A stretch of DNA of 64,000 nucleotides, from assembly GCA_964251665.1 (NCBI GenBank), contig CAXUKO010000013.1:62001-126000 (forward strand). Reading direction: 5' to 3'. Within the stretch, counting starts at the first letter, position 1. Each line of letters begins with the position of its first letter. This DNA is from JBBQLG01 sp964251665 (GTDB taxonomy: Bacteria > Bacteroidota > Bacteroidia > Cytophagales > Spirosomataceae). Shown piece after piece: positions 25,811-34,459 of this stretch. The translations under genes and the position numbers were made by a program. The notes under the pieces are model-generated. The model worked only from the letters and a program-made list of their open reading frames with translations, was not told where the DNA came from and made no database searches.

Positions 25811-26725
25811 ATGCGCTTAACGCCGGTTACTACCTTTCTGATTTTATGCAGCGTTGTGCTGCAAACTCACGGCCAGGGGCTGGTGGATGGCTTCATGCGT
25901 GGCCAGGGCAAGGCCAGCTTGGGCGTGTTCTACGCGAAGGATACCTACGATACATATTACATCGGGACGCGGGAAACCCGTAACCCGAACCTCGGTACGG
26001 TTACCACCGAATCCATGACCCTGCGCGGTACCTACGGTCTGGGTTATGACATGGACCTGATCGTTACGGCCCCCTATATACGGACGCAGGCCAGCGCGGG
26101 CTACTGGTCCAAACAGGAAGGGTTTCAGGATATTTCGGCCGCCCTGCGCTGGGAAGCCTATGACTATAAGATCGGGAAAACGCGCCTGTCGTGGCTGTTC
26201 AGCGTGGGCTATTCTATGCCGCTTCAGAACTACGTGAACGACGCGCTGCTGGCCATTGGGCAGGGGTCTAAAAATTTCGATGGCCGGACCATGCTCCACT
26301 ATAAAGCCGGGCCCTTTTTTCTGACGGGGCAGTTTGGCTACATTCGGCGCGGGCAGGCAACCATCGACCGAATTGTTAGTTATTACGATCCCAATCAACT
26401 CAACCCGACCAGCAGTTCGGTCGTGAACGTCCCCGACGTAACGGACGCCATTGTGCGGGGCGGCATTTCGGCGAAGCATATTTACCTCGACGGGTGGTTC
26501 CAGAAACAGACGCCGTACAACAAAGGCACCGATATTGCCCCCGGCATTCCGTTCCCCGGCAACGCCATCGGCTTTACCCGGGCGGGCGCAACCCTGTATG
26601 TGCCCATTGTGAAGAATTTTGGCTTCACGGCGGGATACAGTACCACACTCAACGGACAAAATATCGGTAAATCCACGCGAATCAGCGGGGGTGTTATCCT
26701 CGGGTTAGGTCAGCCGTTACTCTGA
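25811..26725 (+). CDS. Outer-membrane beta-barrel protein
   Basis: Exported protein of 304 residues; signal peptide MRLTPVTTFLILCSVVLQTHGQ supports the ATG at 25811 rather than the in-frame ATG at 25736. The mature sequence is a string of amphipathic strands with aromatic ends (LRGTYGLGYDMDLIVTAPYI, FTAGYSTTLNG) and ends with a beta strand and LGLGQPLL, typical of outer-membrane barrels of the 'transporter/phenol MetA-like' sort. No specific family is certain. The haloperoxidase-like lipoprotein follows 19 bases downstream in the same direction, so the two probably form an operon. Confidence 0.75.
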   Translation: MRLTPVTTFLILCSVVLQTHGQGLVDGFMRGQGKASLGVFYAKDTYDTYYIGTRETRNPNLGTVTTESMTLRGTYGLGYDMDLIVTAPYIRTQASAGYWSKQEGFQDISAALRWEAYDYKIGKTRLSWLFSVGYSMPLQNYVNDALLAIGQGSKNFDGRTMLHYKAGPFFLTGQFGYIRRGQATIDRIVSYYDPNQLNPTSSSVVNVPDVTDAIVRGGISAKHIYLDGWFQKQTPYNKGTDIAPGIPFPGNAIGFTRAGATLYVPIVKNFGFTAGYSTTLNGQNIGKSTRISGGVILGLGQPLL

Positions 26726-26744
26726 CCGTATTGCTCATCAAGCT

Positions 26745-28247
26745 ATGAAACAAGCCTATTCATGTATTGCGTTGTGTTGTCTGTTCCTGTGGCTGACAGC
26801 CTGTAAAGAGCAGGTAATCGACGAGGGAATTCTGCCGCTTACGATACCGGCTACGACCGATGCCGACGGCGGAAACTGGCGGACAGTGGTTCTGAAATCG
26901 GCCGCTGCTATTGCCGTTCTCCAACCGGCGGATGTTACTTCTGCTGCGTATCAGGCTGAGTTAACTGCCGTGAAAAACGGCATTAACGGAGTAAGTCCTG
27001 AACAAAGCCTTGCCCTGAGTTACTGGGCTGTTGGGGGTGTACTGCGCTGGAATCAGATTGCGCGGCAACTGATGTCGAAGTACAACGTTGGCCCCGGCTA
27101 TGATAACGTACTGGGGCAAATTGCCACCGGCGATACCATCAATCCGTTTGCTAATTCCCCCAATGCGGCCCGAATGTTTGCCATGCTGAGCGTGGCGCAG
27201 TACGATGCGCTGGTCGTGACCTGGCGGGCTAAATACCAGTACAACCGCCCTTCCCTGACGCAACAAGGCATTAACGCACGGATACCCGTGCTGGATGTGC
27301 CCTCGTATCCGTCGGAAGATGCGGCCATTGCCGAAACTTCCCGTCAGTTGTTGACCTATTTCTTTCCCGCCGAAGCGGCCTGGCTTAAAGCAAGAGCCGA
27401 TGAGCATAAGCAAAGCCGGATTTCGGCCGGGGCCAATGTGCCGAGCGACATAAAGGCGGGCGAAGATCTGGCTGCGGCCGTAGCGGCCAGCGTAATTACC
27501 CGCGCCCAAACCGACCGACTCGGGGCGGGTACAAACAGCAGTTGGGAAAGCATGCGGACGAAAGCACCGTACGACGTGAAGTGGAAAAGTCTGGAAATTC
27601 CGGCCCGTTCGCCGGTGCTGCCCTCGGCGGGGAATCTGAAAACGTGGTTCGATTCAACCGCTGTTTTTGCTACCGCACCGGGTCCGCCACCGCTAACGAC
27701 TTCGCCGGAGTTTCAGAAAGCCCTGGCGGAGGTGCGCGATATCGCTGGTGCCCGCACGCGGGAGCAATACCGCATTGCCGCTTACTGGGCCGATGGTATT
27801 GGCACCTTCACGCTGCCCGGCCACTGGAACTTCATCACCGAAGCCTTTATTCAGGAAGCCCGGCAAAATGAACTTCGGGCTGCCCGCACGTACGCACTTT
27901 TGAACCGGGCAATTCAGGACGGGGCCGCCGTGAACTGGCGCACCAAGTACACGTACTTCGTACCGCGCCCGTCGCAGCTTGACCCGACCATAAAAACGGC
28001 CACGAGCATTCCGAACTATCCCGGTTATACGTCCGAATACGCCACCTTCTCCAGCGCGGCCGCTACGGTGCTGACTTACCTGTTTCCCGATCAGGCGACC
28101 AGCGTCAGTGCGCAGGCTGCCGAAGCGGTTGTGTCGCAGTTATACGGAGGAATTCACTACCGCTTCGATAATGAGGCTGGCGCGACCAGTGGCACCCGGG
28201 TTGGGCAGATTGCGGTGGACTGGGCCAAAGCCGACGGTGCGAAGTAG
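26745..28247 (+). CDS. Haloperoxidase-like lipoprotein with altered active site
   Basis: Lipoprotein of 500 residues (lipobox LTAC, Cys 20) with the overall plan of the vanadium haloperoxidase/PAP2 family. The first block is intact (KYTYFVPRP, Kx6RP). However, the SGH block reads GYTSEYATFS, with Glu-Tyr in place of Gly-His, and the last block reads SQLYGGIHYRFD, with Gln instead of Arg but the vanadate-ligand His kept. Compared with the complete copy at 15962-17353 it may therefore be inactive as a peroxidase or use a different chemistry. It lies in an operon with the outer-membrane barrel gene upstream. Confidence 0.85.
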   Translation: MKQAYSCIALCCLFLWLTACKEQVIDEGILPLTIPATTDADGGNWRTVVLKSAAAIAVLQPADVTSAAYQAELTAVKNGINGVSPEQSLALSYWAVGGVLRWNQIARQLMSKYNVGPGYDNVLGQIATGDTINPFANSPNAARMFAMLSVAQYDALVVTWRAKYQYNRPSLTQQGINARIPVLDVPSYPSEDAAIAETSRQLLTYFFPAEAAWLKARADEHKQSRISAGANVPSDIKAGEDLAAAVAASVITRAQTDRLGAGTNSSWESMRTKAPYDVKWKSLEIPARSPVLPSAGNLKTWFDSTAVFATAPGPPPLTTSPEFQKALAEVRDIAGARTREQYRIAAYWADGIGTFTLPGHWNFITEAFIQEARQNELRAARTYALLNRAIQDGAAVNWRTKYTYFVPRPSQLDPTIKTATSIPNYPGYTSEYATFSSAAATVLTYLFPDQATSVSAQAAEAVVSQLYGGIHYRFDNEAGATSGTRVGQIAVDWAKADGAK

Positions 28248-28325
28248 GACAGGGGAGCTATTGCCAGACCAATCTTCCCGCAACCAAGGCGTCCCCGTGC
28301 CGGATGGTGTTTTAATTAGGTGGTT

Positions 28326-28808
28326 TCAGGGCCTGTCTCTGCCTACGAATCGGCCTTTACCCAACAGGAAATCAATCGCTTTGGGGATATTTCTATCAAC
28401 ACTTTCCTCGGTTTTAAGCGAAGAAATGTATCGTACAATCTCAAGTTGCAGGGACGGTCTTAACGTATTGAAGATCGTTTCAGCCTCGTTGTTTTCTGCT
28501 AAAGCCTGAACCAGCTTTGGATGTGGCTTGATAACTCGTTCTACCGGGTCAAACGCTACAGAAATTTCTACCGTCTCGCCAATTCGTTTTGGTGAGTTTT
28601 TGAGCATGGTAGTATTTATATAGAGCCGCCAGGCACCGCTATACCTCACCAGCGTTTGTGTATAGGCTGTTCCATTAATAGTACCTCTGATTGGTATAGT
28701 ACCTTTGTCTTTTCCTGCCTCTCTAAAAATCTCTGCAAGTACTTCATCCGGCAGCAGCACATACGGATTAACGCCTATGATTTCTATTCTTGCTTTGACT
28801 GTCTGCAT
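28326..28808 (-). CDS. DUF1905 / YdeI-OmpD-associated protein
   Basis: A 160-residue cytoplasmic protein with the two-part layout DUF1905 (residues about 1-85, ending YINTTMLKNSPKRIGETVEI) plus the YdeI/OmpD-associated helical tail (LVQALAENNEAETIFNTLRPS and RYISSLKTEESVDRNIPKAIDFL). The family may bind a small ligand in a barrel; function unknown. It converges on the haloperoxidase-like gene with 78 bases between and no strong hairpin. From here the base composition becomes more AT-rich than upstream, marking the start of an accessory-looking stretch. Confidence 0.85.
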   Translation of the reverse strand: MQTVKARIEIIGVNPYVLLPDEVLAEIFREAGKDKGTIPIRGTINGTAYTQTLVRYSGAWRLYINTTMLKNSPKRIGETVEISVAFDPVERVIKPHPKLVQALAENNEAETIFNTLRPSLQLEIVRYISSLKTEESVDRNIPKAIDFLLGKGRFVGRDRP

Positions 28809-28878
28809 GCTCAGGTCTACGGATTGGTTTCAGGGCGTGATCGCTACAATGGTTGCTAACTTATAGTACCGGCTGGGC

Positions 28879-29490
28879 TTAATGAATGTGTTGAAAATCG
28901 TCTCTTTTTGTAAAATAGGCCAGACTTAAAATCCAGATTGTGGTGATGGCAAAACCAACTTTCTGCATTACCGGTAGCAACTCCAGATACGTGCGGGTGT
29001 AGTACATGTAGTTGCAGCAATACCAGACAAGGAGACAGATAACACACACGATTTTGACGGCGTGTAATTTAGACTTGAAGACGAATACAGTGATATAAAA
29101 TATACTGACCAGCGCAAACGTACTGGCCAGCGTAATCATGGTATCATGGTACGGCGTCACAGCCAGAAAAGCGAACACCATAGCAGCAACACCAAAATAG
29201 CGGATTATCTGAGACGGCCTTTTTTGTGGTATCTTTTTTGAAAACTCAATAAAGAACAACGCAAAACTGACACAAAGGAAAATCATCCCGCCAATTGCCC
29301 AGGGGCGGGATAAATTGGCTACTCCATTAATTGCTTTTGGCGTAAATAGGTTACTCAGGTAATTAGTTTGCCAGTCAAAACCAATAGCGTTCTTATCAAA
29401 CTGCGACCCGCCCGGATAATAGCGTATGGCAACGAGTAGCAATAACAGTGCACAGGTTATCCCAATCAGTATAGAATACTTTCTAAGCAT
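28879..29490 (-). CDS. Multi-pass membrane protein of unknown function
   Basis: The 203-residue product has about six hydrophobic segments (near residues 6-24, 66-85, 99-112, 118-135, 143-163, 172-190) joined by short loops. The first loop (FDWQTNYLSNLFTPKAING) is the only long one and faces outward if the N-terminus is inside. It resembles DUF998-type six-helix proteins in size and layout, but this is not certain. AT-rich and with no obvious operon partner; the AraC and oxidoreductase genes upstream are separated by a 236-base gap containing a hairpin. Confidence 0.7.
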   Translation of the reverse strand: MLRKYSILIGITCALLLLLVAIRYYPGGSQFDKNAIGFDWQTNYLSNLFTPKAINGVANLSRPWAIGGMIFLCVSFALFFIEFSKKIPQKRPSQIIRYFGVAAMVFAFLAVTPYHDTMITLASTFALVSIFYITVFVFKSKLHAVKIVCVICLLVWYCCNYMYYTRTYLELLPVMQKVGFAITTIWILSLAYFTKRDDFQHIH

Positions 29491-29617
29491 GTTAGTTGGA
29501 TTTTAACATACGCTGAATTCTGCTACGTTCGTAGTTGTGTGCAAGTCTGTGCTAACTCTTTATTGTTATTAGGCTGCACTGGGCACGCACTCGCAAAAAG
29601 GCCAATTTAAGAGTTTT

Positions 29618-29645
29618 ACCGGGTTCGTTCGCCAGTAAACCCGGT
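29618..29645. repeat. Short inverted repeat in accessory region
   Basis: Perfect 8-bp arms ACCGGGTT / AACCCGGT around a 12-base loop, downstream of the AraC gene stop. It may be its terminator or a relic of the repeats seen near 33 kb. Confidence 0.5.
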
Positions 29646-29726
29646 GGCGGTTTGGCTGCAAATGCTCCTTCGGGGCGAGCAACTTATCGCACAAAGCCCA
29701 ACCACGCGGAGCGATACCCAATGTTG

Positions 29727-30635
29727 TCAATTAAACGAAGCTCTAAATGCCAGCGGTGATTGGTTCGTTTTTGCCTTGAACAACTTACTGAACGATTGTA
29801 AATGCTCAAAGCCTAAAGCGCAGGCAATTTCACCAACCGATAAGTCCGTCGTGGAAAGTTGTTCTTTGGCTTTTTCAATCAGCTTGTCATGAATGTGTTG
29901 CTGGGCGTTCTGACCGGTCAGCACCCGCAACAGATTACTCAGATACTTAGGGGAAAGATTCAGAGAGTCGGCAACGTATCCAACGGCTGGCAGGCCTCGA
30001 TCTATTAAATCATCGCTGTTGAAATACGCGTGGAGCAGGGTTTCTAACCGCTCGAGTACCTGATGGTTGGCTTTTTCCCGCGTAATGAACTGGCGATGAT
30101 AAAACCGGTCCGCATAATTTAGCAGACTTTCGACCTGCGAGACGATAATCTGCTTGCTGAACCGGTCAATAGTGGCACTATATTCCTGCTCAATAGCCAG
30201 AATGATATTCGTGATGGTTGCTTCTTCTTTAGCCGAAAGAAAAAGGGCTTCATGGAGCGAATAATCCCAGAAGTCGTAGTGCTTGATGGTTTTGGCCAGT
30301 GGCGTATTCCACAGGAAATCAGGATGGATGTTGATCACCCATCCTGATTTTTCTACGGCCTCGTCTTTATTATCCACCGCCAGGCTAAACACCTGGCCGG
30401 GCGACATAAACGACAGGATGCCTTCATTGAAGTCGAACGGATGCTGCCCGTATTTGACCTTGACGTTCCGCAGTCTCTTTACCGAAATCGTGTAAAAATC
30501 AAGCAGCATACTGGCTGGCTCATCGCTACCCGGTGGCGGAACGGTGCCTACATCAATGACGCTGATCAGTGGATGCTGTGGGGCGGGCAACTGCCTGAAG
30601 GCATGAAAGTCGCTGATCGTTTTAAACTGCCTCAT
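29727..30635 (-). CDS. AraC-family transcriptional regulator
   Basis: The 302-residue product has an N-terminal cupin-like sensing half (FDFNEGILSFMSPGQVFSL, about residues 67-85) and a C-terminal double helix-turn-helix (VGYVADSLNLSPKYLSNLLR and VGEIACALGFEHLQSFSKLF, then KTNQSPLAFR). The last block is the AraC signature. The ATG overlaps the stop of the upstream oxidoreductase gene by four bases (ATGA), so both are translated from one mRNA, and the regulator probably controls that operon. The inducer is unknown. Confidence 0.93.
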   Translation of the reverse strand: MRQFKTISDFHAFRQLPAPQHPLISVIDVGTVPPPGSDEPASMLLDFYTISVKRLRNVKVKYGQHPFDFNEGILSFMSPGQVFSLAVDNKDEAVEKSGWVINIHPDFLWNTPLAKTIKHYDFWDYSLHEALFLSAKEEATITNIILAIEQEYSATIDRFSKQIIVSQVESLLNYADRFYHRQFITREKANHQVLERLETLLHAYFNSDDLIDRGLPAVGYVADSLNLSPKYLSNLLRVLTGQNAQQHIHDKLIEKAKEQLSTTDLSVGEIACALGFEHLQSFSKLFKAKTNQSPLAFRASFN

Positions 30636-31606
30636 ACCGGTTCGCTTTCTTTCCTGATTTCCAGCACCAGCTTGCCCCGCACACGCAAGGTTTGGCTTTC
30701 ACGGTGGGCATCCGCCACCGCTTCCAGCGGGAATACCTTACTGATAAAGACCTTCACCTGGCCGGCATCAATCAGTTCGGACATTTCGGCTAAGAAGTCC
30801 TGCCGGGGTTGGTTGGCCGAGAGTTCGCCTTTGGCCTGTTTTTGGGCCAGTGCGGCCAGTACGGCCTCATCAAACGGCAAATCAATGTTGACCGTTACGA
30901 ATATTCCGCCTTCGGTCAATACCCTCACCGCTTTCAATCGCTCCGCGTTATCGCGCAGGGGCGAAGCCTCAAAGACCACGTCCACGTCGTGTACCAACTC
31001 GTCGACCGGCTGGTTTTGGTAATCGATTACTTCATCGGCCCCCAGTTGCTTCACATACTTCAGGTTGGCAGCCGAAGCGGTTCCGATCACATACGCCCCT
31101 TTTGCTTTAGCAAACTGCACCGCTAAACTGCCCACCCCACCCGATGCGCCCTGAATGAGAATGCGTTGTCCGGGCTGTAGCTTTCCGTGTTCAAACAGGG
31201 CCGTCCAGGCTGTCAGGCCGGCCAGCGGCACCCCCGCAGCCTCGTTAAAGCTGATGCTTTTGGGCTTGAGGGCAAATTGACCCGCTTTTGCCACGCAAAA
31301 CTCGGCGTAACTGCCATCACCGGGGAAATTAGGCTCACCGTACACGGCATCGCCTTTGTGGAGGGTAGTTACCTCGCTGCCGACTTCCTCAACAATGCCG
31401 GCCGCATCCCAGCCTAACGTCAAGGGTAAGGTCAGATAAGGCCTCAACACATCGTTGCCGCCTTCCCGAATGCTCCAGTCAGTTGGGTTTACGCCACTGG
31501 CATACACCTTAATCAAAATTTCATCCGGCGCAGGCACTGGCCGCGCTACATCTTCAATGTTCATGACCTCCGGGCCACCGAACTGGTGAATTCGAACTGC
31601 TTTCAT
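30632..31606 (-). CDS. NAD(P)-dependent zinc-free alcohol dehydrogenase / quinone reductase
   Basis: Medium-chain dehydrogenase/reductase of 324 residues. N-terminal GroES-like half (FGGPEVMNIEDVARPVPAPD, then GWDAAGIVEEVGSEVTTLHKGD) and C-terminal Rossmann half with ILIQGASGGVGSLAVQFAKA (about residues 146-165) binding NADP. The zinc ligands of true alcohol dehydrogenases are missing, so it belongs to the quinone-reductase-like branch that reduces quinones or enones. It is the first gene of a two-gene operon with the AraC regulator. The arrangement suggests regulated detoxification of an electrophile, which is inference. Confidence 0.92.
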   Translation of the reverse strand: MKAVRIHQFGGPEVMNIEDVARPVPAPDEILIKVYASGVNPTDWSIREGGNDVLRPYLTLPLTLGWDAAGIVEEVGSEVTTLHKGDAVYGEPNFPGDGSYAEFCVAKAGQFALKPKSISFNEAAGVPLAGLTAWTALFEHGKLQPGQRILIQGASGGVGSLAVQFAKAKGAYVIGTASAANLKYVKQLGADEVIDYQNQPVDELVHDVDVVFEASPLRDNAERLKAVRVLTEGGIFVTVNIDLPFDEAVLAALAQKQAKGELSANQPRQDFLAEMSELIDAGQVKVFISKVFPLEAVADAHRESQTLRVRGKLVLEIRKESEPV

Positions 31607-31958
31607 AACGGTCGGATCGCCGAAGCGATCATTTTCTAAGTGATTGACAGTACAAAGGTCGTCCCTCGGTCAATGGCAGATTTAGTGAAAATGCTTTTTG
31701 TTTTAGCCAAACCAACCGATAGGTATGGCTTGGCCCCAGAGACGTACGTTGTCAATCGGCTTGGTCGAACGACTGCCCGAAAGCAAGCGGGGATACATTT
31801 GAAAAGCCTATTCTTATTCGACAGTTTTGAGTTTACATTCCATCCAATAACCGCAGGGGTTGATGGCGACGCAGGGAGCCTTTACACACATGGCCGGTTG
31901 GTCTGTCAGCTTGACCTCGCGGCCTGCTGCCTATAGCAGGAAAGCTGGAGATGCTTTT
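31607..31958. other. Gene-poor gap with a possible gene remnant
   Basis: About 350 bases between the oxidoreductase start and the nuclease stop. On the minus strand 31814-31930 a 38-codon open stretch without a suitable start reads MCVKAPCVAINPCGYWMEC in its middle, a Cys-rich composition that looks coding and may be the end of a lost small gene. The plus-strand open frame over 31640-31936 has no family features. No promoter or terminator was clear. Confidence 0.4.
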
Positions 31959-32825
31959 TCAGTTAATAGAAATTTGTCGCTGAACTTCAAGCACAAAATC
32001 AACCGAAGTCCCATTGTAGTCTGCAATTTCCTCGATGGTAAGTTTCCCACCTTTAAGTGCTTTGCTGACGGCTTCTGTCTTTACAGTAATTTCTTTTTGT
32101 TCCTCCGCTTCTCGAATTTTTTGCTTTTCTGCTTTAACCGCTTCAGCATTGGCCGCTGTCACACGAGCGAAATACGCCCTTTCCTCCGAGGTCATTTTAC
32201 GCGTGTCTAATTCATCAATAGCCCGCTTGAGCCATTCCTCATTCCAGAAGGCCGGATATTGAGTGGGTTCGGTTGTATGGAGCGTCTTCATGGTATAAAC
32301 CAGTTTGTCTAAATCAGTCTCTACTTCAGCTACTTTCTTGTTAAACTTAGCCAATTCTACGGTAATAAACGTTAGTTGAGTGTCAATGATTTCACCCGCT
32401 TCACTTCGTAAATTAGCAACCGTATGAAAATGAGCCGTTGGTAAAATATTCTTCGCTAAAATGGCGATTGCGTAGATTTTGGGCAGATTCGCATAATCGA
32501 ACTCACCCCGCTCCACCACCGTGTTGAACTTGTGTAGCGCGTAAAACTTCATCCGCTGCACAAAGTGAGGTGCCAGGCCCAACTGCATCTCGACGATGAA
32601 CTGACTGCCGTTTTCGTCGGTACAGGCTAAATCAAAAATGCCACTCCGGCTATCAATAGTCAGAGCCTCAAACGCATTCTTATCAAAATGCACCTCCCGA
32701 ATCGGAGTATCTGATTTGATCAGTGCCTGTAAAGCGGTACGAAGGAATAAACTATCGGCTTCGTTGCCGAAAGTGGCTTTAAAACCGTAGTCAGAAATAA
32801 TGGGAATGTAAACGCCTGTTTCCAT
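31959..32825 (-). CDS. Rpn-family recombination-promoting nuclease / transposase-like protein
   Basis: PD-(D/E)xK nuclease of the Rpn family (YhgA-like), 288 residues. The family opening is present (IPIISDYGFKATFGNE), and the nuclease core reads IFDLACTDENGSQFIVEMQL (about residues 83-102), with Asp and the Glu-x-Gln pair in place of ExK. A helical region FVQRMKFYALHKFN follows, and then a long charged coiled-coil segment rich in KAEKQKIREAEEQKE (residues about 215-245). The C-terminal part (LTIEEIADYNGTSVDFVLE) resembles a small HTH. Rpn proteins promote recombination-like events and are often found in accessory DNA, which fits here. Confidence 0.9.
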   Translation of the reverse strand: METGVYIPIISDYGFKATFGNEADSLFLRTALQALIKSDTPIREVHFDKNAFEALTIDSRSGIFDLACTDENGSQFIVEMQLGLAPHFVQRMKFYALHKFNTVVERGEFDYANLPKIYAIAILAKNILPTAHFHTVANLRSEAGEIIDTQLTFITVELAKFNKKVAEVETDLDKLVYTMKTLHTTEPTQYPAFWNEEWLKRAIDELDTRKMTSEERAYFARVTAANAEAVKAEKQKIREAEEQKEITVKTEAVSKALKGGKLTIEEIADYNGTSVDFVLEVQRQISIN

Positions 32826-32874
32826 GCAGCAAAGTTAGCGTAAACCTCGAATACGTTGACTTTGTCAACCGGAA

Positions 32875-32939
32875 CCCGGAAATGGAAGCTTAAAGTAAAG
32901 CTGCGCTCTGAACGTTCGACCTGTCGCCTGAAACTCGCC
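32875..32939 (+). repeat. Diverged direct repeat, copy A
   Basis: Begins CCCGGAAATGGAAGC and ends with ACGTTC...CTGTC...GAAACTCGCC. It is similar over its whole length to copy B at 33891-33952, in the same orientation. The two copies flank the orphan lipoprotein gene. Confidence 0.55.
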
Positions 32940-33116
32940 TTGAGCTCCCATCTTGTTGTATTCACCCAACACCCCAGGGGACTGATGGTGAGTAAGCAAC
33001 TATGGTCAGGCGAGCAAGCTGCACCTTTTCACCCCCTGTCCGTTGGGCTACCGACTTTGCGAACCCGGCGAGCATCCTGTTAGTGGGAAACTACCCCACG
33101 CGGAGCGAAATAAATA

Positions 33117-33749
33117 TCACTCTCTATCTCTGGCGTATGTTTCATCAACAATGACCCATTTGTCCTTTTTCTTCTCAATCAATAGTAAGGTTACGTGGCT
33201 GGTTGTGGCACTACTACTCCCTTGACTAAACCATAAGTACAACATACCACGATTTAGCTTTTCGTCAAAACATATTCTTGACAACTTTAACTCTGAGTAT
33301 TGTTCTTCCTCTTTTACATCTCTTTTTGGTCGAAATATTTGTCGAAACGGCCTCTGCAAAGTGATTGCCTTTTTGTTAAATTCACGATAGCCAAGTTCAG
33401 AAAAAGTAGGAGAAGACATCAGTTTTTTATAAACTACGTCATATGAGTCGGCTTTATCGGGCTGGTATGTTGATTCATCGTCTTCTTTTGTTTGGGCTAA
33501 GGGCATTAGCCCGTCAGACAAATAAACTTTAGCATCTATAGTATCTAATGAGAGTTTAGGTAACAGGGGTAAGCCCGGATAATTTGTCTGATCTAAAAGT
33601 TCAGGTAATCGATAAGTCTTCAAATAGTTATTAACAATAGATTCGATTGCCGCAAATTCTTCGTTTTTGTATTTCTCACGTTCGGTGAATGGCGTACAAC
33701 CGAGACAGATAAATAGTAATGTAGGCAAAAGTAAAGTCGAAGTATGCAT
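33117..33749 (-). CDS. Orphan hypothetical lipoprotein
   Basis: The 210-residue product has a lipoprotein signal (LLPTLLFICLGC, Cys 18). The mature part is rich in charged residues (REKYKNEEF; RPKRDVKEEEQYSEL), with a C-terminal segment TTSHVTLLLIEKKKDKWVIV that reads as two beta strands, as in lipoproteins reporting on a folded domain. No family recognised. It is strikingly AT-rich with heavy use of A/T-ending codons compared with the core genes, and is isolated by gaps of about 290 and 700 bases that carry a pair of diverged direct repeats. Recent acquisition is likely. Confidence 0.75.
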   Translation of the reverse strand: MHTSTLLLPTLLFICLGCTPFTEREKYKNEEFAAIESIVNNYLKTYRLPELLDQTNYPGLPLLPKLSLDTIDAKVYLSDGLMPLAQTKEDDESTYQPDKADSYDVVYKKLMSSPTFSELGYREFNKKAITLQRPFRQIFRPKRDVKEEEQYSELKLSRICFDEKLNRGMLYLWFSQGSSSATTSHVTLLLIEKKKDKWVIVDETYARDRE

Positions 33750-34459
33750 TTGTCGTTTTTAGCCAAGATGCATTAACTATACTTTTTCCATAATTCAGCT
33801 TGCATAATTTGAGTTACTGACCTGTCAGGAAATGCACCGTAAATCATTGTTAAGTTTTGCAAACCGGGGCGTTCGTCTTGTCAGCCGAAGCCCGGAAATG
33901 TAAGCCCAAACCTGCCCACGCGGGGCGTTCAAACTGTCGGCCGAAACCCGCCGAACGCGCACCGTTTATAGAAACCACCCAACAAGTTATTGTACGTCAG
34001 TTCAATAAACTACAACTAATTGATTTGTAGGCGCTTGTAATTTAGTGAACTATTTCGTTTTGCCTTTTTAGACGAGTAACTTTTGGTAGGACAATAATAG
34101 ATAATCAACCCATCCGCACAAACAGGATGCTCCGTAAAATTGTGGTTACTATATTATTCGGTCGTTTCCGCTACATCGACGCGCTTTCTAACTACTTTTT
34201 GCCAGTAATAAACAACTGTATTGGTTTGACTCGAGAGGAAGCCTAAACCGTAACAAACGGATTGTGTAGCAGTACACTGGGCTACGGGCTTACAATCGGA
34301 CCGGCAATGCGGTTGGTTTTATAGTTTGTTGCCCCTACGGTCTATGCTCCGGCGTCGTGCTCCTGCACCGAATACTATGCTGATCTAAGCTGGCGTGCTG
34401 CGTAGACTGGTAATAATATGGGCTCGGCTCCTTTTAGGGTAAACCAGCCCTGTATACCC
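33750..34459. other. Long gene-free stretch
   Basis: About 710 bases with no convincing coding frame on either strand. It contains the repeat copy at 33891-33952, a related shorter unit beginning GGGGCGTTC at 33866, and the GCGTTC / GAACGC inverted pair inside it. The rest is AT-rich with short stop-free runs only. It may be decayed mobile DNA; no RNA gene was recognised. Confidence 0.5.
33891..33952 (+). repeat. Diverged direct repeat, copy B
   Basis: Begins CCCGGAAATGTAAGC and ends CGTTCAAACTGTCGGCC then GAAACCCGCC. Matches copy A (32875-32939) end to end with scattered substitutions and a small indel. GCGTTC and the following GAACGC could pair into a hairpin. Confidence 0.55.

Noticed and set aside
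31640..31936. Plus-strand open frame in the gap after the oxidoreductase
   Set aside because: No domain, poor start context and unusual composition; overlaps the better-looking minus-strand remnant.
29690..33990. Integron attC-like sites in the accessory stretch
   Set aside because: GCCCAAC fits one half-site near 29694 but no matching GTTRRRY partner at suitable distance, and no integrase is visible; the direct repeats at 32875 and 33891 lack the core sites.
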